A DNA stretch of 64,000 nt. Origin: Arachnopeziza araneosa. Lineage: Eukaryota > Ascomycota > Leotiomycetes > Helotiales > Arachnopezizaceae. Location of the stretch: NCBI GenBank assembly GCA_003988855.1, contig QYAI01000134.1, positions 98,229 to 162,228 on the forward strand, given 5' to 3'. Numbering within the stretch: the stretch's first letter is position 1; the number at the start of each line of letters is the position of its first letter. Below are positions 23,305 to 32,880 of this stretch, in pieces. The notes beneath the pieces were generated by a model that was given only the letters and a program-made list of their open reading frames with translations, was not told where the DNA came from and searched no databases. The position numbers were made by a program, and so were the translations under genes.

Positions 23305-25059
23305 TCAAACAGCATACCCAGCACTATTTAACTGTCTCGGATCCCCGGCCGCCTCAAAAGTCCCATTCGGCATCCTCCTCAACGCATGTGCAGTTGTTAG
23401 TCCTGGCGCAACGAATCCAATCTGCGCTCCAATCTGCGCAAAGAACGCGGTCGTTGCATTACTGTACCCTTCAATCCCGAAGAGATCCGAGCCCCATTCA
23501 AAAGAAACTAGATTCGGTGACAGTTGGTCGTGCATTCGTGGCTGAGCTAGTGATTCAGCAGAAGTCATATTCTGGTCAAGGGTGTGCCAGAGATGTTGTA
23601 TGACTTCAGTCATGATTCGAGAACCGCCAGCTGAGGCATGTACTATGTATAGACTGCCGTTAGGGAATTCAACGATGGTAGGAGAGATAGATGATAAGGG
23701 GCGTTTGAAAGGTTCGATGAAGTTTGCTGGAGCTGGAGCATATCCAAATGCATTGGTGGTATTGGGTATACTGAAATCGTTCATCTCGTTGTTCATTACA
23801 ACTCCAGTTTCGGGGATCATCAATCGACTGCCGAAGAGAGTGTTAACTGTGCTAGTCATGGCAATCGAAAGCCCATGTCTATCTGCCGCCACCGTAGCTG
23901 AAGTTCCACTATCTGTCAAGATATCATAACTAGATGGATCATAGGCCGAAACATTAAGAGTACCATATTCTTGGATTTTACCTCTTATCTCTTTTGCTGT
24001 TGCTGCAGAGTACATACCTCGTTGATACGTGGTAAGGTTAGAAAGAAACGAAGGGTCTCCTAGCAGCGTCCGTTGACCGTAAGCAAATCTCATTGCCTCG
24101 TCAAGATGATGGGTAGCGAGATTCAATGAAGATGGCGTAGACATGTCGTATGCTTCAAGTATTTTCAAGGCGCTGCACACCCCTGCTCCACTCGATGGTG
24201 CACTTCCACTATGAATCCTAAATCCTCGATAAGTAATATTCGACGTAGGTCTTATCTTGACAGTGTAGTTAGCAAGGTCCGCGAGACTCATTGTTCCATT
24301 CGACTTTTGAAGGGCTGTGATTGTAGCATTCGCGATCGCTCCTTTGTAGAATGCATCTGGACCATATTCGGCAATAATTTCCAGGGTGTTTGCATATCTC
24401 TTCCGAGTCATCACATCTCCAAGACCAAGCCTAGTTCCGTTGGGGGCAAAGTCAAGAGCCCAGGTCTCATCACGGGTAAGAAAGTCGTAGGTTCCAGTAG
24501 TGGCTGAAGCCATATATCGAACAAGGTCTTCGCTGACATTGAAGCCATAGCGAGCCAACATGACCGCAGGCATGACCAATTCCTTCCACGGCAGAGATCC
24601 ATAGCGCCGATGAAGATACTCCAGTCCCCTCAATTCTCCCGGAATGCCGCTTGCCAGTCCTCCGAACAGGGAGAGGTTCGCGTTGGATAACGGCGGAGAA
24701 TACATGGTTTGAAAGGCTGCAACAGGAGCCATTTCTCGGAAATCAATGAATTCGTAGGTCCCATTCTCTGAGCGAACCAACATGAATCCTCCACCGCCGA
24801 TGCCAGAATGGTGCATGGCAACAGCACCAACGCAGAGTTGAGCTGCGATAATCTGTTGGTGTTAGTTGAGCCAACGAGTCAATCGAAAGTGGCTTACAGC
24901 ATCAGCAGCATTTCCACCCCTTTCCAACTGATCGATGCCTATCTTAGTACAATAAGTGCTCTCGGAAGCTACGGCTCCAAGCTTTGCGCTGGTTGCATTG
25001 TGCGCAAATGCGCCTTGGGCGAGAGAGCCCAAGGCAAGAACTGCCAACTTGAATAACAT
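23305..25059 (-). CDS. Gamma-glutamyltransferase (secreted)
   Basis: Transfers or hydrolyses the gamma-glutamyl group of glutathione and is made as one chain that cleaves itself into two subunits. Two exons (25059-24898, 24852-23305), intron of 45 nt, 569 residues, typical of the family. A signal peptide (MLFKLAVLALGSLAQGAFA) leads into NATSAKLGAVASESTYC. The large subunit has GIDQLERGGNAADA and, after the splice, HHSGIGGGGFMLVR. The expected self-cleavage point is at the Thr in TDSGTSATVAADRHG, with TVNTLFGSRLMIPETG and MNNEMNDFSIP downstream. The oxyanion loop is ASAGGSRI. Many N-glycosylation sequons support secretion. The residue after the nucleophile pair, usually His (TTH/TSH), is Ala here (see findings). 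The start is taken at the ATG at 25059; a TTG further upstream is not needed. Confidence 0.92.
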
Positions 25060-26034
25060 TTGGACCAACTTGTGAAGAGAGAGAGGACTGGAAAGGAAAA
25101 AAGGAGAGGGAGAGAGAAGAGAGTAGAGAGAGAAAGAAAGAAAAGACTAGTTCGAAATCCATCATTCTTACCCTGCTGCGTCACCTGGAAAAATGAGGGC
25201 CGTGGCTAGGTAGGTAGGTAGGTAGGTAGGTAGGTATGTGACGGCGGGACTGGCGAGCTCACGACTGCTCTGGAGATGGCGGCTTGGAGACTTGTCCGGC
25301 AATGAGTTAGGGGGCGAATTGTGCCTGTTTGCTATAGTATACGTACAGTGCCTAGGTAGGTAGGACCGGAGGTAACAACGGGAGTATGTAGGTAGTGGAG
25401 TGCAGTGCAGGTGGGGAAGGAGAAAAGAAACGCCGTGCAGCGGGTGAAGGCCAACGTGACCGTGGCCGTGACCGACAACGCCCGATACTCGTACATGCCG
25501 GCCGGACGAGTCGCCATCTACTATATTATATACCTACAGTACCTACCTCAGTACCTGGGGAGGTCACTGATCAAACCAACCAAACAGCGCCCGTCCACGA
25601 TCTGTCAAAGAAGCACCGACGACTTCCTCCTCTCCCGTGACCTGATTTGTCCAGACGCCCGCGCGGGAAATGGAGCAGCCAGGGCTTTCCGACAGCGCGC
25701 TTGGCCCCCCGGCGTGGTCCAATGTCGTGGCCCATCACATTTCGCGACCCTGCAGAGGCCGCCCACACTGCCGCTGACGAGCCCGGCCCAGAACCGCGCA
25801 GCCTGACTCGCTCGTGCTCAGCGACGCCAGGTCTATTTTAATCCCTTCCCGCCCTTTAGCGGCCTTCTCGTCCAGATGCGCATCTGCAAGATTGCCCTAC
25901 TAACCGCTGGCTATTATTGACCCTCTGCTCCAGTATATCTGGCTCATGGTCCCAGAAATCATGGGCGCCGGCCAGGAACCGGTTCCCCAAGTCCATCATT
26001 CATCAGTATCTGGTATACTCTACCACGCTCTTTC
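25060..26034. other. Divergent intergenic region with TAGG repeats
   Basis: Upstream of both the gamma-glutamyltransferase (-) and the repeat-rich protein (+). It contains a purine-rich tract just upstream of the transferase start (about 25072-25145) and a TAGG tetranucleotide array. The overlapping Arg/Pro-rich frames at 25395-25841 are not supported as genes. Confidence 0.45.
25207..25236. repeat. (TAGG)n microsatellite
   Basis: About seven tandem TAGG units, with further isolated AGGTAGGTAGG copies near 25352-25395. The same motif recurs near 54026 and 54103. Confidence 0.85.
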
Positions 26035-28023
26035 ATGATGACGGGCAACGATCAACCAGTGAGTGTGGGGTTGACTCTCTTCCCCCCACCACCGCGGAAA
26101 CGGACTCCGTCGAGAGACAGAAACCCAACGAGGCGACCGAGTGTCAGGAAACACGCGGCGAATCCTCAATCGCCCGACTCGGCTGTTGAGCAAACAGAAA
26201 CTCCCGTCTATCCAGAAAATGGACGCAACTCGGCTTTGGATGGGAGGATATCCGCTCTTGATGGCCGAATTGACGGAAGAAGCACGCCTCAATCCCAAGC
26301 AGCACGCGATACTCCTCAGGACCATAGACCCGCTCAGAGCGGTCGCCAAACACCTCAAAATAATAGACCTGCTCCAAGCGGCCGTCAAACACCCCAGAAT
26401 GGATGGCCAACAGAGCGTCAACCTCTATCCAATGGTCGAACTGCTCCTCAGAATGGACGACAGACGCCGCAAACAGATCTTCAGACTTCTTCGAATGGCC
26501 GAAGCACCCCTCAGAATGGAAGATATACCCCATACACCGATCCAGCAGCTTCAGTAACTGCTCCTGCTCAAGCACATATTGGCGAGAATATCCCAAGATC
26601 ATACACTTCCTTCTCCGAAGCTCCCACATTGGTGCGACGAAATAGCAACTCCTCTCATGTCTCAAACACTTCCATCACAAAGCCGTCTTCTTCTTCTTCG
26701 CCACCGCGTGAAGAGCCTGTGATGAGATCAATTTTCCCAAAATACAACCCCGAAATAGCTCTCGAACATCAAGCATATTACCCCACTCATACAAGTCCTA
26801 CAAACATGCCCCCAGCTGTCGTCAATCGCAGACCTTATTCCCCCAGCATCACTGATCGTAGTCCTAATGGTCTTCAGAGTCCTAGAGCCAACGTCACCTC
26901 TCCAGGACGGTTCCCACCTGGATTACAGGACGAAAGCGTTCTCGAACCATCAAGTACCGAAGAATTGAGGGAGCTGTGGAAAGTTGTCAACGGATGGAGA
27001 GTGTCTGTTTCTGAAGGCAGGAGATTCTGTTTGAAAATGAACAGCGATGCAGAAGAACCAACACACACCTTGTCATCGAGAACCCAGCCCTTCTATACTC
27101 TTCGCTTAGTCCCTACCTCGACTTCGGCACAAATGACACTGTTACGACATGATCCAAACAAATCTTCTGGCTCACCCAAGTTAGGGTCTTCTTCCAAGAC
27201 AGACAAGGGTGCAGAAGTTATGTCCACCACTCTCGAAGAGCTCGCTCGCCGGTTGCCACCAAACGATGGACTGGTAGCTCTTCTCTACCCAAAGGCAGCA
27301 TCAGATATGGTGATAGAACTGGGAAACAAGTCTCCGGCTCGTGCAGATGCTGACCAAGTCGTCGCAGCAGCGGAACGAGAGTGCGGCCGTCTAGTCTGGG
27401 ACGAAGATAGTGGAAAATATTATCTTGTGCATCCCGCAATCTCCACACCTTTTATCGTGTCCATCGCCTCCTCACCTGCTTGGTCGCGAGTTGAGTATAC
27501 ACTTGAGCATCCTGAACTGCCACGCAACATCGTTCGCTTGGTCCGTGATGGAGCTGGTTCCGGATTCCTCGAGGTAGACACAGGAGTTGCTGCGAAGATT
27601 GACTGCTTCTATGTCGTCGACGTTGCTATCACCGCAATTATGCTTGTCGCTATCGCAGAGGAGAAGAACCATAACGTTGAACGCTTCGATGCGCCACCAT
27701 CCATCGCTCCCATGTCTCCCATGTCTCCCAAGTCACGCCGGAACTCTGGAATCTCCGTTTGGGGGAAGGGAAAAGCCAAGAAGGAGAAGAAATCTAAAAA
27801 TGACAAGATTGCGGAATTTGAGATGGATCTCGAAAGTCAAGATAGCCTGCGCGACGGGAAAGGAATGAAGGAGAAGAAGGAGAAGATACCAGGTTTCTTT
27901 GGTTTGATCTGGATGTTAATTAAATGTTTCGTTTGGATGGTCATAGGATTCTTCAAAATACTAGCCAAGATCATTATCTTGCTTAGTAAATGTTTGTCGA
28001 GCAGGAAGAACAGAGAGCGTTAG
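26035..28023 (+). CDS. Repeat-rich fungal protein with C-terminal membrane segment
   Basis: Single-exon gene of 662 residues (661 if translation begins at the second ATG). The N-terminus (PVSVGLTLFPPPPRKRTPSR) and a long disordered region are followed by imperfect repeats of the form NGRxTPQ / SGRQTPQN around residues 80-155. A folded-looking central domain runs about 300-540: ELRELWKVVNGWRVSVSEGR, TLEELARRLPPNDGLVALLY, GKYYLVHPAISTPFIVSIA and FLEVDTGVAAKIDCFYVVDV. A Lys-rich stretch precedes a hydrophobic C-terminal segment (FFGLIWMLIKCFVWMVIGFF and KILAKIIILLS) and a basic end (SRKNRER). That end suggests a tail-anchored or amphipathic membrane association with the bulk in the cytosol. I do not recognise a characterised family; the architecture is common among conserved Pezizomycotina hypotheticals. 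Confidence 0.75.
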   Translation: MMTGNDQPVSVGLTLFPPPPRKRTPSRDRNPTRRPSVRKHAANPQSPDSAVEQTETPVYPENGRNSALDGRISALDGRIDGRSTPQSQAARDTPQDHRPAQSGRQTPQNNRPAPSGRQTPQNGWPTERQPLSNGRTAPQNGRQTPQTDLQTSSNGRSTPQNGRYTPYTDPAASVTAPAQAHIGENIPRSYTSFSEAPTLVRRNSNSSHVSNTSITKPSSSSSPPREEPVMRSIFPKYNPEIALEHQAYYPTHTSPTNMPPAVVNRRPYSPSITDRSPNGLQSPRANVTSPGRFPPGLQDESVLEPSSTEELRELWKVVNGWRVSVSEGRRFCLKMNSDAEEPTHTLSSRTQPFYTLRLVPTSTSAQMTLLRHDPNKSSGSPKLGSSSKTDKGAEVMSTTLEELARRLPPNDGLVALLYPKAASDMVIELGNKSPARADADQVVAAAERECGRLVWDEDSGKYYLVHPAISTPFIVSIASSPAWSRVEYTLEHPELPRNIVRLVRDGAGSGFLEVDTGVAAKIDCFYVVDVAITAIMLVAIAEEKNHNVERFDAPPSIAPMSPMSPKSRRNSGISVWGKGKAKKEKKSKNDKIAEFEMDLESQDSLRDGKGMKEKKEKIPGFFGLIWMLIKCFVWMVIGFFKILAKIIILLSKCLSSRKNRER

Positions 28024-28145
28024 GCTAGGGGTCCTAATTATGGAGTCTTGGTTATGAGGGCGTTGGAGCGAGAGCCAATATGTCAGCATGGTAAAACTTC
28101 GACCATGTCTGAAAGCCAATATCATGAATTTAATACCTTCTATAT

Positions 28146-28983
28146 CTATCTCTTCCGTTCCCGCACCTTGAACTTGACTCCATTCTTATTGACTCCTCCA
28201 ACTGTGGGGCTCTTCGCCATCTTAGCCCGTTGCATCTCCAATGCTTGCTCGGCCTTTGTCAGAGCCTTTAATCTTTCTCTGGCAACGTCTAGTTTCGCCT
28301 CCAACTTATCTGCTTCTTTTTCTTGCATCCTCCTCCTATCGACCTTCTCCAGATCCGTCTCACTCTCATCCTCTTCTCCATCCGCATCTTGAAGCACCTC
28401 GCCCATTCTCGCCCCCTGCTCTTCCACCCCCTCCACAAAAACTACCTTTCTCCCCGTCCCTCTCAAGCCCTTGCTCCTCGCCTCCAAACTCTCCATCTCC
28501 TTCCTAATCTCATTCCTCTTCGTCCTCACATACCCCAAATCCTGCGTCTTAAGCAATCTCACCGTCTCTACGCCCATAACCACATTACCCCGATCCCCTC
28601 TCACCGTCCCCGTCTTGCCTTTCCCGACCCCGGTGTCCAGTGACCGCGACATCATTCCATGGTAGAATTCATCTGGATTCTTGTCTAAGGCTTTCTGCTT
28701 GAGGACTTTTAGAGCTGCTTTTTTCCGATTGTGGTCTCGGGCTCGGAGTGTATAGTCCTGGTTTGTTAGCTGTGCTGAAGAGCGAGGGGAAGAAAAAGGT
28801 TACCTTGTGCTTTTCGAGGAGACCCCATTTTTTACGCTCTTCTGGCTGAGCGCGCTGTGGGAGATGTTAGTGAGATCAATGATGCAAGAGGTGAGTCTGG
28901 TTGGGGCTTGAAGACCCCACCAGCGGAGACGGACGAACCTCACGGTGGTTGCGCCGCTGAACGGCATTACGCATGGAGGACAT
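28146..28983 (-). CDS. UTP11: U3 snoRNP / SSU processome protein Utp11
   Basis: Nucleolar component of the small-subunit processome needed for 18S rRNA maturation. Three exons (28983-28939, 28854-28804, 28757-28146), introns of 84 and 46 nt, give 235 residues, close to the family size. The first two exons encode the hallmark N-terminus MSSMRNAVQRRNHRE and RAQPEERKKWGLLEKHK. The third continues with DYTLRARDHNRKKAALKVL and KALDKNPDEFYHGMMSR, both strongly diagnostic. The rest is a charged helical region with LKTQDLGYVRTKRNEIRKEM and a basic C-terminus (KNGVKFKVRERKR). It is divergent from the CMC1-like gene with about 275 nt between starts, so the two may share a promoter. Confidence 0.93.
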
Positions 28984-29258
28984 TTTAGTAATGTGTTTAC
29001 TGCGCTCTATTCCGAAATTTTGTTACAAGCAGAGAGGAGAGAGCGTGGTAGTCAACGGCATAGAATTGTTCAGATTTCAAAAAAAAGATGAAGTTCGAAT
29101 ATCCAATTTCTCAGCCTTCTGGTTCCCGCCTCGGAAATTTTCAACCAATGACCAGGAGCGAAGTCTAGCGTCAAGTGAAGCCTCATCATCGTTCGGTAGT
29201 ACTCCCAATTCACAAACCTCACAGTCTTTACGATCAAATTATATCTTTCAAGTATTCA

Positions 29259-29811
29259 ATGGCAACTATGGCAACTATGGCCTCCCCATCCTCCAAAGAA
29301 GATGGAGAAATCCCTCGATTACCTATGCCGTCACGAAATCCACTACCTTTATCCTCAGCACAAGAAGCGCAAGTACGAGAACTATATCACTCTAGAGTAA
29401 GAGGGTATTGCGCAGCTGAGATTAAGCGTCTGCCCCATCCAATTCTTTCCATCTCAAATGCTTACAAGAACAGTTTTCGCCGACTGCGCCCTCGGCCGCA
29501 CCTTCACCGCACCCTTCGCCTGCAGAGCTCAAAACAGAGCGATGAACACCTGCATGGTCGCCCACGCAACACAGGGCGAACAAGACGCAGCGAGGGAAGA
29601 ATGGTTTGCGATGAGATTGAAGAGGCAGAAGGAGAGGGAGAAGAAGGAAGAGAGAAGGTTGGAGCAGGAAAGATTTCATAGAGAATGGTGGGGTTTACCA
29701 CTTGAGGATAGGGGGGGTGAGAAAGGAAGAGAGGTCCTCAGAAAGGCAGAGAGGGTGGGAGGCTTTCCAAAGAGGGATGAAGGCCAAGCGAGTAAAGACC
29801 GGCATCGTTGA
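29259..29811 (+). CDS. CMC1: Twin CX9C mitochondrial protein (Cmc1-like)
   Basis: Two exons (29259-29427, 29474-29811) with a 46 nt intron give 168 residues. The splice rebuilds the first CX9C motif: Cys, then nine residues (AAEIKLFAD), then Cys. The second is CRAQNRAMNTC with nine residues between the cysteines. This twin CX9C arrangement defines proteins imported into the mitochondrial intermembrane space by the Mia40 pathway; the surrounding GRTFTAPFACRAQN and NTCMVAH fit Cmc1, a cytochrome c oxidase assembly factor. The C-terminal ~75 residues form a charged coiled-coil (EEWFAMRLKRQKEREKKEER), longer than in yeast Cmc1. The donor is GTCTGC, weaker than usual, but the junction restores both frame and motif. 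The start is at the ATG at 29259; two more in-frame ATGs follow within six codons. Confidence 0.85.
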
Positions 29812-31132
29812 GTGGTATATAGGGCGTTTGGAGCATTGCATGGTGTTTGGGTATGTGTGCATCATTGGCGTTGTGGGACTGTACATTAGGGTGATATTCG
29901 GCATATTGATCTCCCCTGGTTTTCGTTTAATAAGGAGGTAGGATTCGAAGAAGTGGCTTCTCAGCGATGATAATTTGAGTTGAAAGAAGTGGCTGTTGAG
30001 CGATCTGAGAGGAGAACTGTGTCGAATTGACAAAGGTGTGGGCAGGATAATAGAAGACCGTCAACAGCCACGCTCATATTGTTTGAAGGCGAACTCCAGT
30101 AAGTCCATTGTAGTATTTTCTGTCAGGTTTTCGAAATGTTGAATTTATCCCCTGTCTAGAAAAGGATCTTGCTTTTTCTGTTGCCTCGTCTTTCTTCAAC
30201 CAGTATTTGAGTGTTTCACAGAAGCTCTTTAGAAACTTGGCAAACATTTAGCGTGCTCTCTCCATCGTACTTTTCTTGGCTGTGAGATTTCGTTCATTAT
30301 TCCCTTCTGTTGATGACTTTGCTTTGCCATTGTCAACTTTGCGGCGTCGAACAATTTCACTCGGCCGCTTAAGTTCCAGTTCAGATATTGCTTTTCTGCT
30401 GTCATGAACTAAGGGGCTTGAGAAGTTATCCTTAGATACCTTAATATTGATGACTGATGACTAGCTGCATGGAAGGGAGCAAGTACTTAGACATTACTCC
30501 AAGTCGTCATGCTATGTACCCTTGAGATTCGCCTTATGCTTTGAAGCTTGAACACTCGCGACCCCAGCGTACTTATTTGAGTGATCAAGAGCATCTATTA
30601 AAGTACTTGCTCAGATGAGGAGCAGCTTCAAGAGACAAGCAAACAAAATTTTCGGCTCCAATTACACTACACCTAGATGCTTAGGTTCCCATCATCATTT
30701 GACTTAGAACCATCAAGTCTGGCACAGGATAGCGCAGTCTTTCAGAAAGGGATACGCATTAAGGACTTGTTGATTGTACCTTAACTTCGAAACAGATCTT
30801 TCATAGTATCTTAGATTTCGATGTAAACACTCACTTCATGCTGGTCGACTTTTTTTGGCCATTTTGATATTTGGCTTTTCTTTATCTAACTTTTACCTTC
30901 AAGTAGTGTTTTGGGATGGAATAGTTTCTATCGATATTGGCTTAGCGAATTGAAAGGAACTTTCAACATTGCTCCGATACCATCAGCATTTGGAACTCGA
31001 GTATCATTTCAATTTGTCAACTAGTAAAAAGGCGGTAATTAATGGAAGAATTACCCGTCATATTGCGTGAATGATATCCTCTTTGCAGTTGGAGAAAACT
31101 TACTAACTTCTTCTTTCTAGAATCCTAGCGTC
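29812..31132. other. Gene-free stretch
   Basis: About 1.3 kb, AT-rich, with only short frames on both strands. It should contain the 3' UTR of the CMC1-like gene and the promoter of the SET gene. I see no RNA gene or repeat. Confidence 0.45.
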
Positions 31133-32094
31133 ATGGACTTCACCATTGAACCCACACGAGTAGTTTCTTTAGAGGAGAATGCCTCAAGCCCAACATACCA
31201 GCCACCTCCGCAAATCGAAGCCACCTCACCGTTCAATGCTTCCATCAATCACCATCTCGCCCCTCCTTCAACTCCCTCGCCCCCGCCAAAATCACATTCC
31301 CCATTTCCCCTCCGCTACCCCGAAACCCTGGGCACCCTCATCACCGTCCAGCACTCCCCCACCAAAGGTCTCGGCCTCTTTGCCCTCGTCGACATCCCCC
31401 CAGGTACAATCCTCCTCTCCGAATGGCCCCTCTTGACCCTAACCGACACCGGCTCCCGACTTGACCCTCTCGATCTTGCTGTCTCCTCACTCCCTCCCTC
31501 CCACCGCGAAGCCTTCCTCTCTCTCCACGGCTATAGCAGTAGTAGTCATGAATCCCGAAATCGCAGCATCGTGTACAGTAATGGGTATTCCATTATAGAT
31601 GATTTTACTACGGGTGTCTTCGAAACGGCGAGTAGGATCAATCATTCTTGTCTGCCGAATTCAGAATATGTATGGAAGAAGGGGGTAGGGAGGTTGGTAT
31701 TTTGGAATCGGTTTGGGTTGATGGAAGGGGAGGAGATTACGGGTTCGTGGTTCTCCTCGTTTTATTCTTTGGGGACAGAAATTATATCAAGTGATCATAC
31801 CTACTCCTACATTTGACTTCACCAAGTGGTATCACTAATTCGACGCTAGCCCTCTTCTCAACACCAATTGCTAACTCCTTGGCGCGTATAGTCGATTATG
31901 GCCATAGAAAGCACTGGCTGAAGAAGATCTACGGATTCGAATGTACCTGTGGTGGCTGCACAGCATCAGGATCAGATGCGAGGAGTAGCAGTGAATCTGA
32001 AAGTGGAAGAGCAGAGGAGAAGGTGATGGGGAGTATTGATAGATTTGCGGTTCAAGACCCTCCTACTAAGAAGGTTCAGAATGGGTACCATTAA
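31133..32094 (+). CDS. SET domain protein
   Basis: Two exons (31133-31742, 31892-32094) with a 149 nt intron give 270 residues. The first ~60 residues are Pro-rich. The SET domain then shows TKGLGLFALVDIPPGTILLSE, the substrate/cofactor region ASRINHSCLPNSEY, and, completed by splicing, GEEITVDYGHRKHWL. A post-SET-like Cys cluster follows in GFECTCGGCTAS. These features predict a protein lysine methyltransferase using S-adenosylmethionine. Fungal SET proteins of this compact type (no MYND, chromodomain or pre-SET) are mostly uncharacterised and may act on non-histone targets. The Ser-rich C-terminus after the Cys cluster is short. The donor is GTTCGT, weaker than consensus, but the junction restores EITVDYG exactly. 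Confidence 0.85.
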
Positions 32095-32880
32095 GAGACT
32101 GGAAGAATGAGATGCTTCAGGCCCGACTTTAGTTTCGAGTCGTTTCGATGTAGAATTATTATGTCCCATTTTCTCTTCTTTAGTTCTTTGGTTCTGTCTA
32201 GTGCTTTGAGAAGCTGGAAATAACCCGAGTTGATAGAAAGACCAATGCTCGCTGGATCATTCGGTCATCCTACTTCCTTCTGACCGATTTTGACTTTGAT
32301 CTTGGAAAGACGAGGATAACGAGTAAGGGCATGTCCGCGTAATCATCTTCTACCCCAGTGCTATAAGCTCAGAGGAAAACAAATCTCGCCCTTTGTATTG
32401 TGAATATATCTTGCATTCATTTTTCCCCTAATTGTTTTGGAATAGAAACTTGTACCCTCACACCAGGCACTCGAAAGTTTAACCACACTTACTCAATCAT
32501 CTAAACTTCAGAATATCATCTGCGAATTATTCTGCCACTGCTCAAACTCTTGCTCCGTGCCCAGAGAGCCCACAGTCTACTTGGAACTATATCGCATTTA
32601 GTTTTATTGTTCTAGAAAAAAAGGCTTTTATTCCAGACCAACCCACTACTCTTTACGTGGGCTTTTTTGCCTGTCTCGTAGATACATATCCTATTCCAAC
32701 ATATACACATCTGTGCATGATTATCTCGAGTAGATTTTAAATCCATCCATGCCAGGACGCCTCATTAATTTTCCTCGCGGCATATCTATTGAAACATCAT
32801 CTGTGAAAATCCAGTCCAAAGCAATGCACGCTACCTCTTAAACGCCCCCAAAGTAAATATACGAAAATCCATCGAAGGAA
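32095..32880. other. Convergent intergenic region
   Basis: 3' UTRs of the SET gene (+) and the large zinc-binding-like protein (-). AT-rich, no coding feature. Confidence 0.45.
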
